Shown here in pieces: positions 22,101 through 31,912 of a stretch of 64,000 nucleotides of DNA (within the stretch, counting starts at the first letter, position 1; every line of letters begins with the position of its first letter). The DNA comes from Diplocarpon mali (lineage: Eukaryota; Ascomycota; Leotiomycetes; Helotiales; Drepanopezizaceae): positions 310,001-374,000 of the forward strand of contig JAENRP010000001.1 in the NCBI GenBank assembly GCA_024741835.1, read 5' to 3'. The translations under genes and the position numbers were made by a program. Under the pieces are notes generated by a model. It was given only the letters and a program-made list of their open reading frames with translations. It was not told the DNA's origin and did no database searches.

Positions 22101-22915
22101 CTGACGGTAAAAGTCCCTTATATGACACCCAAACAGAAAAGCGTGAATCACTGCAACACCAGCATCTGGAGAAAGAGGTTGTCCCCGACATCCAGCGTAG
22201 AGAAGGAGTACACTTGAATGAATCGGATGAGGGAAGCCGTAATACTGAGGCCATAATCCTCGAGATGCAAAATGAAGCCGCCGCCGAGTACATTGGGAAG
22301 AAGGGCCACTCCAAAGGGCGGAGGAAACGAGAGCTAGCAGCCAGGTCGGCATCAGGGCAATCAATGTCGCAGGAAGCAAAGGCTAATTCACTCGAATCGA
22401 CCTACGACTCTTCAAACTTCAAAGCCATAAGAGACAAAATCAACTCCGGACTTGAATCCCAATCGAAACCGAGACAATGGAATATTGAAACCAAAACCGC
22501 CCGATCCCCTGGTCACCGGCGCCTAAGAGAAGGTAAATCTAAGGCTGAGCGAGGCAGTCGTATTACGAAGCCAGTGCGTGATCAGCAAATTCCAAATTCT
22601 ACGCAGGAGAAAGACCATAACGAGAAGGCGACACGCGGAGCAGCGAAGCAAGAGAGAGGCAGAGAGAAGATGGTTGCGAGAGAGAAGTACAGTGAGAGGA
22701 CGGGTAACAAAGAGCCAGAGGTAGAGAATGAGGGTGCGAGAGGAGAAGATGTCGAGTTCACAAACGCCATGAGGAAATGGGCTGCGGAACCAGAGCGAAA
22801 GTTCAAGCGTCGGGAGCATCCGTATGGGTATGACGACACGAGAAATAAGTCGGCGAAACCCTGGAATGGCGGCGGAGGAGGTGATAGATTACGAAGGGTA
22901 AGGAGATTGATTTGA
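19193..22915 (+). CDS. Large orphan low-complexity protein, 1240 aa
   Basis: One uninterrupted frame of 1240 codons from the ATG at 19193; a TTG-initiated extension would begin inside a likely intron, so I excluded it. Residues 1-80 are very basic (KKAASKLKLLAKQAG, SRKKKSIAARR). Residues ~80-300 look folded, with hydrophobic blocks such as YIHILSQLPGLIAENCGLHL and KTWTVYFWLKSRLLKSVRKEL. The rest is hydrophilic, rich in Gln, Lys, Glu, Ser and Pro and probably disordered, with a basic C-terminus. Two short internal repeats stand out: GTGWVQP (about residue 407) and GSGWVRP (about 446), and a paired VPPQ...VG(R/K)Q motif further on. No known domain is recognised. The basic head could suit nucleic-acid binding, but that is only a guess. 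An open frame this long cannot be chance. Confidence 0.75.
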   Translation: MKKAASKLKLLAKQAGLGANGPLPLASRKKKSIAARRADATQKVLADYLKLRESRLCTASKGSVLRRRKALVTKSQRQEGVEVDPKIAKSCCDIAVKIHPQDAHLLGLMVAKSKQPTFYDAKVKITPINYIHILSQLPGLIAENCGLHLSLLAEDYAPIHLQMKRPPSNHPGAYKTWTVYFWLKSRLLKSVRKELKYMIEDSLPQSKPTPEEQREDSRWAPHFPIRSCLALDEARALHAAAKLEWKSMAKSVSFRVIALCLRTRSASAPHLEEVIKGAEWKEWLLVGDEEEPKPRVKHGKKQASQEHEKTDNGSSSPKPVGESTSLDITATEDGSRKILLDPSKDVKFDGPVIDDTAEEIPRTQALQTASSLNDDAPVLPPKRYKTLPNGARAKESTQKKAQLSQCGTGWVQPRPLEKEAQTPLKPKKRDLRKAPTVLEKVSFPGGSGWVRPSPTRSIILERPVPESELPENVEKLPRTTVLDSPEAKVRSGNIPLDQQRSRPTSGESKRPQVPPQRIVLGRPQVGRQAADKQPEQVHRRPEQEHLITTQVPPQPTDIENLQVGKQLQYNSLRSAHGHDVSSNASRIGVLQQNPELGQGESRSKQKKSPQVSSQPSISNLARDTVTRIAGQLEDKPLIKSPKDQATNARAQVKLTPSNLAKGNPAESQNLSMGGAHQRLEQLKQTQVYGSQLNHPGIATVERESADKSTENEQPRGDQATKAARAMSEAMKMLQPYVTMQASIGKSSSESNENATAKSLLGWSNEKKIFTNNSGVNKQGEALSAESIRLMLDPPKPAPSPRKSLPLMEWDAVHKKAVFVKPNFEGLSEEAIAEFKLAQEAMKAEIEKEANPAPTQTPEFFGNTLYKMIGRRQPMLLYNGARKYKVVPENAEPGRHHWPQPVSRAVSSGHEPQHHDPEKRVVPKYYSNNDEHEIQEASRPKEENPSEEANIRYFWAGGSDPEEEIAPRYSSDGKSPLYDTQTEKRESLQHQHLEKEVVPDIQRREGVHLNESDEGSRNTEAIILEMQNEAAAEYIGKKGHSKGRRKRELAARSASGQSMSQEAKANSLESTYDSSNFKAIRDKINSGLESQSKPRQWNIETKTARSPGHRRLREGKSKAERGSRITKPVRDQQIPNSTQEKDHNEKATRGAAKQERGREKMVAREKYSERTGNKEPEVENEGARGEDVEFTNAMRKWAAEPERKFKRREHPYGYDDTRNKSAKPWNGGGGGDRLRRVRRLI

Positions 22916-23860
22916 AGATGTGAGTGTGGGTGTGAATGAGGTGAGGGTCCAGTGGTGTGCTGAACTGTATGATAGTATGTGGCATCGGGTGGAGTTGGAT
23001 CTAGAAAAGCCGAAAGCAAAGAAAGGCACATTCTCGCATGTATACGTCTGTAGTTTGTATCATACCGCATCGTACTGTGTCGCATCCTACATTGCCTGCT
23101 ATTCGCGTTGCAATTTACCAATCATCTAGATACAAGACTTATTACAACCTCGGCTATTTTTTCATCGAGATGCATCGAGATGTAGGGAGAAAAGCAGCAG
23201 AGCCATAGGTAATATGCCACGCAAAACGAGACACAGCCTCAGCAAGTATTGCTTGCCAGCAGACAAGATAAGCAGGGAGAAGAAAACATGTATATGTTGT
23301 AGATACCTAGTAAATAGGTTATCAGCGTCATACCTCGGTTTTGTTTATTGCGCTTTGATAATGATAGAATTGAGAACATAATTGGCAAGAGAGGAAAGGA
23401 TAGGAAAGGAAAGGAAAGGAAAGGAAAGGAAAGGAGACACGATGAATGTTACACGCGTACCAATGGCAATCGGCATGTGCTAATTGCAATTTAAATAATG
23501 GGAGACGGTCAGGCCCCCGTTTTGGTGTATTTTATGGATTCTGGTTTGCTAGGATGCTTGCTCAGACGTATCAATCTATAGTTTTATTCCAGCGAAGAGC
23601 GAATATGAGTAGAGAATTGCCCAGCCAACAATACTCCTATCTGTTTCGTGCGTTAATACGACCATGAGTAGAATTATTAGGGACTCTGCAATTCGAGGCA
23701 AGAGTTCCATAATCCGTTGGATTGAGGGGTCCAGAGTTTCGTTTTAGTACATCATACACAGCAATCGCTCAGCTCAATACAGTGGAGATTTTCATCCCTC
23801 TTTCCCCCTCGTATCCTCCCTTCAAACATTTCATTACTTGATCAGACATCTCCCCACCCA
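22916..23860. other. Convergent intergenic region, no gene recognised
   Basis: Lies between two converging gene ends and should hold both 3' untranslated regions. TATAAGACTTATTACA-like and other AT-rich stretches could be polyadenylation sequence. No coding signal was seen. Confidence 0.5.
23391..23434. repeat. (AAGGA)n pentanucleotide microsatellite
   Basis: About nine AAGGA units with one TAGGA interruption. Confidence 0.9.
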
Positions 23861-24955
23861 TCACTTCTTGCCCTTGTCCTCATACCCCTCCGTGACATTC
23901 AGTCCCAGACCCTCGGAGTCCAAGTATACCTTATTGCGTCCCCCAGCGTCTTGCAAAATCTGGGCAATCGCGCGCGCATTCTCGATACGCTTGAGGTCGA
24001 CGTACGAGCGGGACTTCTTGATAGCGTCGCCGATGAGCTCAGCGGACCGGGCTTCACCTTGTGCGCGCACGACCATGGCTTGTTTCTCCTGGCGGGCTTT
24101 GTCGACGACGAAGGCAGCGCGTTGGGCTTCTTGCTGAGCTACTTGCTTTGCTTCTACTGCGGCGGTGAATTCAGGGGAGAAGGCGAGGTGCTTTTATCTG
24201 CGTTAGTAAGTAGAAGTAGACTCTGGTGAGTAGAGGGCGCTGGTAGGATTGGCGAAAGAACCTACAGTCAGCGAAACATCATCCAGCATGATATCGAATC
24301 TCGCAGCTCGCTTGCTCAGATTCTCCCTCACGAGCCTCGCCACGTTCTCTCTCTGGGTGATGAGCTGGCTGGCGTTGAACTGTGCTACCACGCTCTTTAG
24401 CACTTCGTTCACGATGGACGGCAGCACGCGCTCGTCGTAGTCGGTGCCAAGCGTGCGGTAGATCTGAGGCAACGCATCGACGCGTGGGCGGGACAGTACA
24501 CGGCAGGTTATGTTGACCATTTGCAGATCTTTGGTGCCGGTGAGGGAGGCGACGTTGCGGGGTTTGGCGCGGACGTCGTAGTCTATAGGGGTCTCGAACC
24601 ATGGGATCTTGAAATGGGTTCCTGGATGTGTTAATTGATGTTCAAGAGGGGAATGGCGCTCGAGCTGGAGTGACCTGGGATAGAACTTGTGAGGGATATG
24701 AATGGGATGAAGGAAGAGTGGCGTACCTTCGCTGTAGATCTCCTTGCTCACGCCACTTAGTCTCGTATACTTGATAGCTCTATGTCCTCCATCGACGTTA
24801 AACAAGGCATTATTGCCAACCATCAGAGCTCCTCCCAGAAGAATCAGACTACCAACTCCGCCAGCCATTCCCTTGGGTGACGGTCCTCCGCCCTTGCCAG
24901 CCTGGTTGGCCATGTGTTGCAGTCTCTTGAGGACATCCTGCGGGGAGTTCGACAT
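23861..24955 (-). CDS. PHB2: Prohibitin-2
   Basis: Inner-membrane mitochondrial scaffold subunit that forms rings with PHB1 and stabilises respiratory and m-AAA protease complexes. Three exons on the minus strand: 24955-24727, 24621-24266 and 24190-23861, giving 304 aa, the usual size. A glycine-rich N-terminus leads into one membrane segment at about residues 32-52 (GGVGSLILLGGALMVG). The SPFH/prohibitin domain follows, with the near-invariant THFKIPWFETP and RVLSRP motifs, and then a long coiled-coil helix (AQGEARSAELIGDAIKKS). Intron 1 (105 nt) is mandatory because it interrupts EG|THFK. Intron 2 ends at AAAAG rather than the nearer GCAG, since only that keeps the domain frame. It lies head to head with the CstF-64 gene, 518 bp apart. 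Confidence 0.97.
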
Positions 24956-25473
24956 GATGACGGCTTGGAGTTGTGAGATGCAGCGTAGATAGTGCTTATA
25001 CAATCGTGAAGCTTAACAAACAGCTCCAAATGTTTCCGACCTAGAGACTAGCGCATAGCATTTCCATCGGCGCTAACCTTGACTTCTCCACACTGCTAGT
25101 GTCTAGCGCCACAGCTAGAAATCCGAGCTCAGCCTCATGTCGACCTCGTCAATCATGGAAACTCCAACAACCTCCTCTCACCACCACAACTTTGATGACT
25201 AACATTGCGTACTTTTGAGGTTTTAGTCAGGAAAAGCGAGAATAGAATAGCCAGAAACACTTGTTCAAGACTTCTGTGCCTTTCAAATCCATTTCTCTCC
25301 CCCCCTCCCCCTCACGTACTTGAAGGTGACAGTGATCCCTATCCAACTCTGCCTTCGATTCACATTCCAGAAGAGAGCAGACCAGACCAGACCAGACTGC
25401 ATATAGCATTCAAAGAGAGCTTCAGTGATCTATCCCATCTATCTTGCGAAATTCAAAAGAGAATCTCGCTCCA
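24956..25473. promoter_or_regulatory. Divergent promoter region, PHB2 / CstF-64 gene
   Basis: 518 bp between two divergent start codons. It has a C-rich stretch near 25301-25311 and a (GACCA)n repeat at about 25378-25397. No TATA box is evident on either side. Confidence 0.5.
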
Positions 25474-26649
25474 ATGTCGAAGGCGCCCTCCAAGTCCGTC
25501 TTCGTGGGAAACATACCATATGGTAAGTGCCTGGCCAAACCAAACTTTCTCTTACTCAACCTCCGCCTACTGACATGACTGATGCATACAAGGCCTCACC
25601 GAAGAGCAGATCATCCGGATATTCAGTACCGCTGGCAAAGTATTAAATTTCCGCCTCGTGTATGATCGAGAGACGGGGCGACCCAAAGGCTTCGGTTTCG
25701 TCGAATTTCCAGATTCAGGTTCGCGACTTCACCTTCAGCAGACAGCGCAACGTAACTGACTTCGCGCGCGCAGACTCCGCCGCTTCAGCAGTTCGCAACC
25801 TCAATGACCACGAAATCATGAACCGTAAGCTGCGCGTCGACTTCTCTAACGACGGCGACAATGACGATACGGTATGCACTCTCCTGAGTCAATACACAAT
25901 CATCCTGCTAATAATACACACAGTCCGCACCAGCAGGATACCAGCACCCACCTCCAATAGCAATCAGCATGCCATTGAACGGCTACGCCGCACCTCTGCA
26001 CCAGCCCGAACCTCCCCCTCGCACATCCTCGATCCCCCCTCTCCCCCTAGGCGTCGATCTCCCCCCGAATCTCAATTGCCCCGATGCCATCTCGCGGACG
26101 CTGAACACGCTGCCCCCGGCACAACTTCTCGACGTGCTCTCCCAGATGAAGACCCTCGCCACGACCGACGCCGCGCGCGCGACCGAACTCCTGCAGCAGG
26201 CGCCGCAGCTCTCCTACGCCATCTTCCAAGCTTTACTGCTCATGGGCCTCGTCTCCACCGAAGCCCTGTCCTCGGTCGTAGAAGCTGCGTCAGCTCCACC
26301 CCCGCTGGACCAAGGCCCGCGTCAGTCGACGCAGCTTTCTCAAGGGCCGCCGCAGTACGCACAAGCACCGCCACCTGGAAACTACCCTCCTGGATTCCCG
26401 CCGCCGCCGCAGCATATGAGTGGGCAGTTGGGGATTCCGATGGGGACTACCTCGGTCCAGCAGCATGGGCAGGGATACCCGCCTCCGGCCCCGCAGCAGC
26501 AGCAGAGACCACAACAGCAACCGGCACCATTACCCAGTACGGAGGATCTGATGGCGCAGGTTATGGCTATGCCGCAGAGTATGGTGGATCAGTTGCCGCC
26601 GGCCGAGAGGGCGCAGATCATGGCGTTACGCGCCGGGTATGGGCGGTAG
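25474..26649 (+). CDS. Cleavage stimulation factor subunit 2 (CstF-64 / Rna15 type)
   Basis: RNA-binding subunit of the pre-mRNA 3'-end cleavage and polyadenylation machinery; its RRM binds GU/U-rich sequence downstream of the cleavage site. Four exons: 25474-25522, 25593-25718, 25774-25871 and 25924-26649, giving 332 aa. The RRM covers about residues 8-85, with RNP2 VFVGNI at 9-14 and RNP1 KGFGFVEF at 48-55. A hinge domain follows ([17 protein letters not shown] to the [16 protein letters not shown] helix), which in relatives binds CstF-77 and symplekin. A Pro/Gln-rich linker leads to the C-terminal helix bundle ([17 protein letters not shown]) that contacts Pcf11. It is shorter than animal CstF-64 (no MEARA repeats), as is normal in fungi. 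A 331-codon frame overlapping on the same strand is a shadow. Confidence 0.96.
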
Positions 26650-28124
26650 ACGTTTAAAACTGGACTGGGGAGTCGAAGGGGTTAGTCGAGAAGGGGTGAC
26701 GGAAGAGAGAGGTGATAGGACGCATTCAATAGCTCGTGCCTTACAGGTTTACTGCTACGAGGCCGCGACGCCAAGGAAATGGTCAATAAAAGTGTTATTA
26801 TATTCTACGCTATGGATTTCACTCCCACCCTCTCTCGATAATCTCTAGCAAGGAAGATGCATTCTGGACCAGCTCGAAGCACCTCTGATACGAAAATGAA
26901 AACTGCAACGAAAAATCTGCATCAAATCAAAGCATTCAAATCCGTATCCTCTTTTCTACCAACGTTTCCCTCCCTATGTCTGCTTCTAACCTAATTCATG
27001 TCCTTCCCGCCTAAATGACGAGCCAGCTTTCACTCCACGCCTCATCTCCCTGGAATAACAGAACACCTCCCCGGTTGAAGAAGAGAGGGGGGGAGAGCAA
27101 GAGGAATATGAAAATGAACCCCTTTCGTCTCGCCTAGACCGCAGGCAAGCATTCGTTTCCGCGTCTCTCTGTTTTCAAGGAAGAAGAAATATCAGAAACA
27201 CTTTTCTCCCAAGTCCGATGCACCCGAGGATGAACAGAGCGCGCAAGCGGCAAGGCTGAATGGACCTGGGAACCAGATGTTCATTAGATAGGACACTCAA
27301 TCATCTCAATATTAGGACGTGATAAAAAGCGCGTTTTATCATTTAGATTTGTTTCCATATAAAAAAACAGCACGTGAACGTATGGGATACACTTGTTTCC
27401 CCGCTTTACATCAGGTTCTATTTACCCCACTACTCCGGTCCCTCCGCCCCCCGCCCTCCGCCCAGCCTACTACAAAACAACACTACGATACAAAAGCCCA
27501 CCACTCTGCGAACCGATGCGCCTCACCCGACAACGCTCTATTGAATCTCACACCTGCCCTTGTGATCAATCTCACAATCTTCATTCCCGTCACACATCCC
27601 CCCTCGAACCAGACCTCTAAGTTATATATCGTTTATTGCTGAATCGCATCCTGATGATTTGGAGGGGCCGTGGATTCGCGATCGATTACTGTTTAGGACT
27701 GAGATAGATACACACTGGAACGAATTTTACTATGATTGCATGATCTTCGTTCACCGTGATGCATTGAGAGGCGGCTGGGAATAGATCGCGTGCCTGTGTC
27801 TTGATATTTATTTTCCATGTTTTATATCTGATAGTGAAATTCAATACAGAGCCAAAGTAAGTGATTGTAGTTGAGGCTAAAGCATCCCCGACTTACGGTG
27901 AGCAGGTTGTCTTTTTTCTGATAAAAACGCGCTTTGAAGCGAAAATTGACATGAATGATTGAAGAGTTATTTTCTGTTGGACTGTTGTAAATACAATATT
28001 CATCACCGACCTACTTCAGCGAACAGTCCTCTTGGTATGTAAGATACATGTTGTGAATTCGTACTCTCTATTCTCTTTTTCCTTTTTCCGTTACTGAATA
28101 TCCCTCGAGGCAGAGAACGACCAT
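26650..28124. other. Convergent intergenic region, no gene recognised
   Basis: Holds the 3' ends of the CstF-64 and DPP5 genes. An imperfect palindrome, TGATAAAA-6 nt-TTTTATCA, lies near 27319-27340, and a related GATAAAAACGCGC sequence near 27919. Open frames at 27319-27642 have no domain. Confidence 0.5.
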
Positions 28125-30784
28125 CTAGATCCACTCTCCATTCATCAACGTGTTTCTGTACGCGACATCCCCGGCCTCGCTGTACGGCGGCAAGCCCACA
28201 TACCCGTTCAGCCAATCCATCGCCGTCTTGTGCCACACGAGGCTGTTCTCATGCTTCGTCACCCAGTGGTTCTCGTCAGGGAAGATGAGCAGCTTGCTCG
28301 GGACCCCGCGCTCCTGGAGCATATTGAAGACGCTCAGGCCCTCGCCGAGTGGTAGCCGGTAGTCGAGCTCGTTGTGGACAATCAGGTGCGGCGTGCTCCA
28401 CTGGTCGGTCCGATTCGCCGGGTTCCAGCGCGCGTAGTTGTCCCAGTTGTGCGTGATGGTGCCGTTGAAGTCGTGCTGCGGGAACCACATCTCCTCGCTG
28501 CTGTACTGCGTCATTGTCGAGAACACCCCGTCGTGCGTGAAGAGCGCCTTGAACTTACGCCCCAGATCGTTGCTCTGGATCCAGTTCGTCATGTAGCCGC
28601 CGTAGCTGGCGCCTAGGCACATCGCCCGCGAGAGGTCCACGTACGGCAGGTTGTCCGCAATGTATGACCACCCCAGCACGAGGTCCTCGTAGGGCCGCCC
28701 GCCCCATTGATTCTGAATGCCGTCTGTCAGGGACTGTCCAAAGCTCGTGGAGCCTGTCGGGTTGAATGCCACGACGACGTAGCCTTGCTCCGCCCAGACG
28801 AGCATGTTCCACCGGTTGCTCCACGCGTCCTCCGTGGCGCTCTGGGGACCGCCATGCACGTAGAACATCAGCGGATACGTCTTATCCGGGGAGAAATCCG
28901 AGGGCTTGATGATCCAGGCGTGTACTTGGTAGTCACCGTGGCCTTTATAGAACACTTCTGAGATCTGCGAGCGAGATAGGCCCCACTTGGAGCCGAAGTC
29001 GAGGTTCGCGGAGATCAGCTCAATCCCCGAGGTGGCGTTGCTGGATCCGGAGAGGGTAGGGTCGACGGTGCTGTAAATACTGTTGTCGAGGTAGGAAGAG
29101 CTGCTCACAAATAGCTTGTCCGAGCCGAGCCATTTCACGTCCAAGACTGCGCCTTCGGCAAAGATGAGCGTAGGCAAAGCGGCTCCGGCTGCGCCGTCGG
29201 CGAGGGTGATGGCGAAGAGGCGCACTCGCGCAAAGTCTTCGGCGACTGCGTAGATGACTTTGCCATCCTGAGACCAGTGAAGGGTGCTAGGGCTGCGGTC
29301 CCAGGAGCCAAGGCCGTCAGCACTCTGTAAGTAGGTCAGCTCTGTTTCTCCGTCCTTCAGGGATTGGTAATCTCAGCTTGAAAGACGCGACTCAACGACT
29401 CTTCTCGCGGGAATATAGAGGGCTGGATGAAGTACGTACGGCGTAGAGCTCAGTGGCGTCAAGTGAGGCGGTTACATCTGGGACCAGGAAGATACGGTTT
29501 TTATCTGATTCATAGGCGATCCCTTTCATCCGGACGAATGCCAACGCCGAGCCCGTCGGCGAGAAAGCCAGGGCTGCTGAAGCGCCTTCTATGTCCGGGG
29601 TGGAGATTGCGACGGGCTGTGATGGCGGGGAGGTGAAGCTGTCCAGAGCTATATAATAGGGGTCTGACTTGGTGTAGAATGAGGCAAGAAGAGAAAGATC
29701 TTTTGCGATGAATGCTAAGCCTGTTTGGGTGATGTCGTAACTGCATTGTATTAAATTTGCTGTCCAGGATGAAAGGAGGTGACTCACTGGTCCGTTCCTC
29801 CGGTCTGCTCAACAGGTGACTCGAACCCAGTGCCATTCAAGGCATTGATCGGCTCACTGATTGTGTAACTCACGGTTCCATTACTGCTCTTGGAGAGCTT
29901 TCCATACCATACGCTGTTCTTGTATGGCGTGATATCTATCCACATCAGTCGAACCCGAGGCGAGGTATGCGGATTCGGACTCACAGTGATCCCAATGTCT
30001 GACAAAGACCTTGGTATACGCCATCCCCGTCGAGAGGGGCGTCTCAGCTAGCGCCGAGTTATATAGCGACCCATTGGGAGCTGCTTTGGCTGTGAACGCA
30101 TATCCCCATGCCCCGTTGCCGATCGAAACGAGCTTCAGCCCGCTTGCTGGGGCTGGTATGGATCCTGCAGAGATGGGCCTGTAGCGGTTAGAATCTCGTC
30201 TTGGATGCGGCAATCAACAAGGTACAATGTAACGTGTTGGGTGTATATCAGGCTGCCGGCTTCCGACCCAGGGATTGAGATAGATCTGATGCGTGCAGCA
30301 ATACACCGAGGGCATATAACAAGCTTCCTTCTCGAATGCTGCTGGACCTGAACTAATGATGTCCGGCCCCACGCCGACGGGAACATCACAAGTGCAAAGC
30401 CAAAACAGAGAATAGCACTCACTCGGCATCCGGCGTCGTTGCATCCCCCACCGCGACACTAGTCGTCCCATCATCCTGGCTCACAAGCCAGGCAAACTCA
30501 TTCCCCTCCAACCAAACGGTATCGCTCACGGCGCTGGAATTTGTATACAGCCACTCGGCGCCGCTCGTCACATTCAGCACCCACAGGCCGTGGGTCTGCT
30601 TGCGAGTCTCGAAGCTGTACTGCGAGGTGGTGTAGAGCGCCAGCGTGCCGGCGGCGTTGGGCAGCGCGGTGCTGCGCCGGGAGACGCTGAGCATTTCCTC
30701 AGGCGTGAATTTGGTCGTCGTGCGCTTGGTGGAGGATGCGACTGCGGTGGCGCAGAGCAGGAGAAGCGGCGTGAGAGACACCAT
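28125..30784 (-). CDS. Secreted dipeptidyl-peptidase 5-type serine peptidase (S9 family)
   Basis: Secreted prolyl-oligopeptidase-fold enzyme that removes N-terminal dipeptides (fungal DPP V family). The start at 30784 gives a signal peptide (MVSLTPLLLLCATAVASS). Likely exons on the minus strand: 30784-30423, 30178-29985, 29935-29788, 29740-29440 and 29324-28125 (734 aa). An alternative last intron, 29435-29372, is also in frame and gives 751 aa. The N-terminal part is a beta-propeller (SWDRSPSTLHWSQDG). The C-terminal alpha/beta-hydrolase domain has the nucleophile in GASYGGYM (Ser codon 28605-28607), an acid in NELDYRLP and a His in DENHWV, so the triad looks intact. Intron 1 is 244 nt, long for this genome. 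Oligopeptide scavenging outside the cell is the expected role. It is the first of three consecutive secreted-protein genes. Confidence 0.92.
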
Positions 30785-31503
30785 GGTGATAGCTTGGGGG
30801 ATGGACAAGGACAAGAGGAAGCCGACGAGAAGAAGGTGGAGGGGGAGGAGGAGAGGGGGAAGAAGCGAATTGCGAGGGGAGAGCTTAGCCTACTTGTAGT
30901 CGGACGAGTGCCTCGACTCAGCTTTCCTCAAGGAGCCCCGCGAGCGGTACGTTGCCATCCACCCATCATCTGGAAATATCATCACGTCCCTTACCTGAGG
31001 TATCCCATAAAAGAACACATCGCTCATACCACCACCTGCTCATCCAGGCTAGACCCGGTGCTCACGTTGCGAATCCCAGGCCGAGGAGCATGGGCAGAAG
31101 CTTGGAGTGCAAATGCTGTCTTTCTCGCCCGTACAGGAGCTTCGTCAACATTCGATTGAGTTTGTGAGGTGTGGGTTTGTGGAGTCGCGGCGTGCTACAT
31201 ATACAGCGCAGTAATAGATCAAGGGAGCCAGCCCACCGTTCTCGTCAGATCCAGATCCAAGTCCAGGACCAGGAGCAGAGCAGGCTGTCGGCTGGGCCTG
31301 ATCAGATCTTGCTGGACTTTCTCTGGCCGGACAGGTGAGAGGCCCTATTACTCTACCTGCGTACGGCGGTATCGACGTACGCATAGTATCAGAAGTCCGA
31401 GAGTCATGAGAGCTGTTCTATCCCATCTGGTTAGCCCTGAGTACATGTTGATCTCATAACAGACCATGATATAGCCCCTCAAGCTGTCAAAAGACACTTC
31501 CGC

Positions 31504-31530
31504 CCAGTCCAGTCCAGTCCAGTCCAGTCC
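31504..31530. repeat. (CCAGT)n pentanucleotide repeat
   Basis: About five CCAGT units in a row, followed by degenerate CCAACCCAGCC. Confidence 0.85.
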
Positions 31531-31867
31531 AACCCAGCCAGCCTCAGAGCAGAGGACATGAACAGGTACCGATCAACGCAGGATGATGATCCTGCTGAGG
31601 ATATATATGTTTAGCCTGAGCCATCGAGGAAGGTCGTTGAGCGAAGCTTTTGCCGTGATGCCGCTTGCGGCAGGTGGGTATCGTGTAGTCTTGGCGCTTG
31701 GCCAGAGCCGCAGGCCCCGGCGTGAACGGACCACGAGAAGGGTGGAAGAGGATGCAAGCTGGAACGGACGAAGGTTGGACTTCGGGCGGGAGGAGATAGT
31801 CGGATGAAGCGATGGGGTGAGGTGGTGAGATGATATGGTCAAGTGAAAGCATGGGATGAAAGCCTTA

Positions 31868-31912
31868 AGACGAAAGCACAGGACGAAAGCATAGGACGAA
31901 AGCATAGGATGA
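31868..31912. repeat. 13-bp tandem repeat GACGAAAGCATAG
   Basis: Three clear copies of GACGAAAGCAYAG followed by a partial one (GATGAAA). Related GATGAAAGC sequence lies just upstream. Confidence 0.85.

Noticed and set aside
25662..26657. 331-codon frame over the CstF-64 gene
   Set aside because: Reads through two introns and runs out of the CstF-64 frame; the domain-bearing frame is the spliced one.
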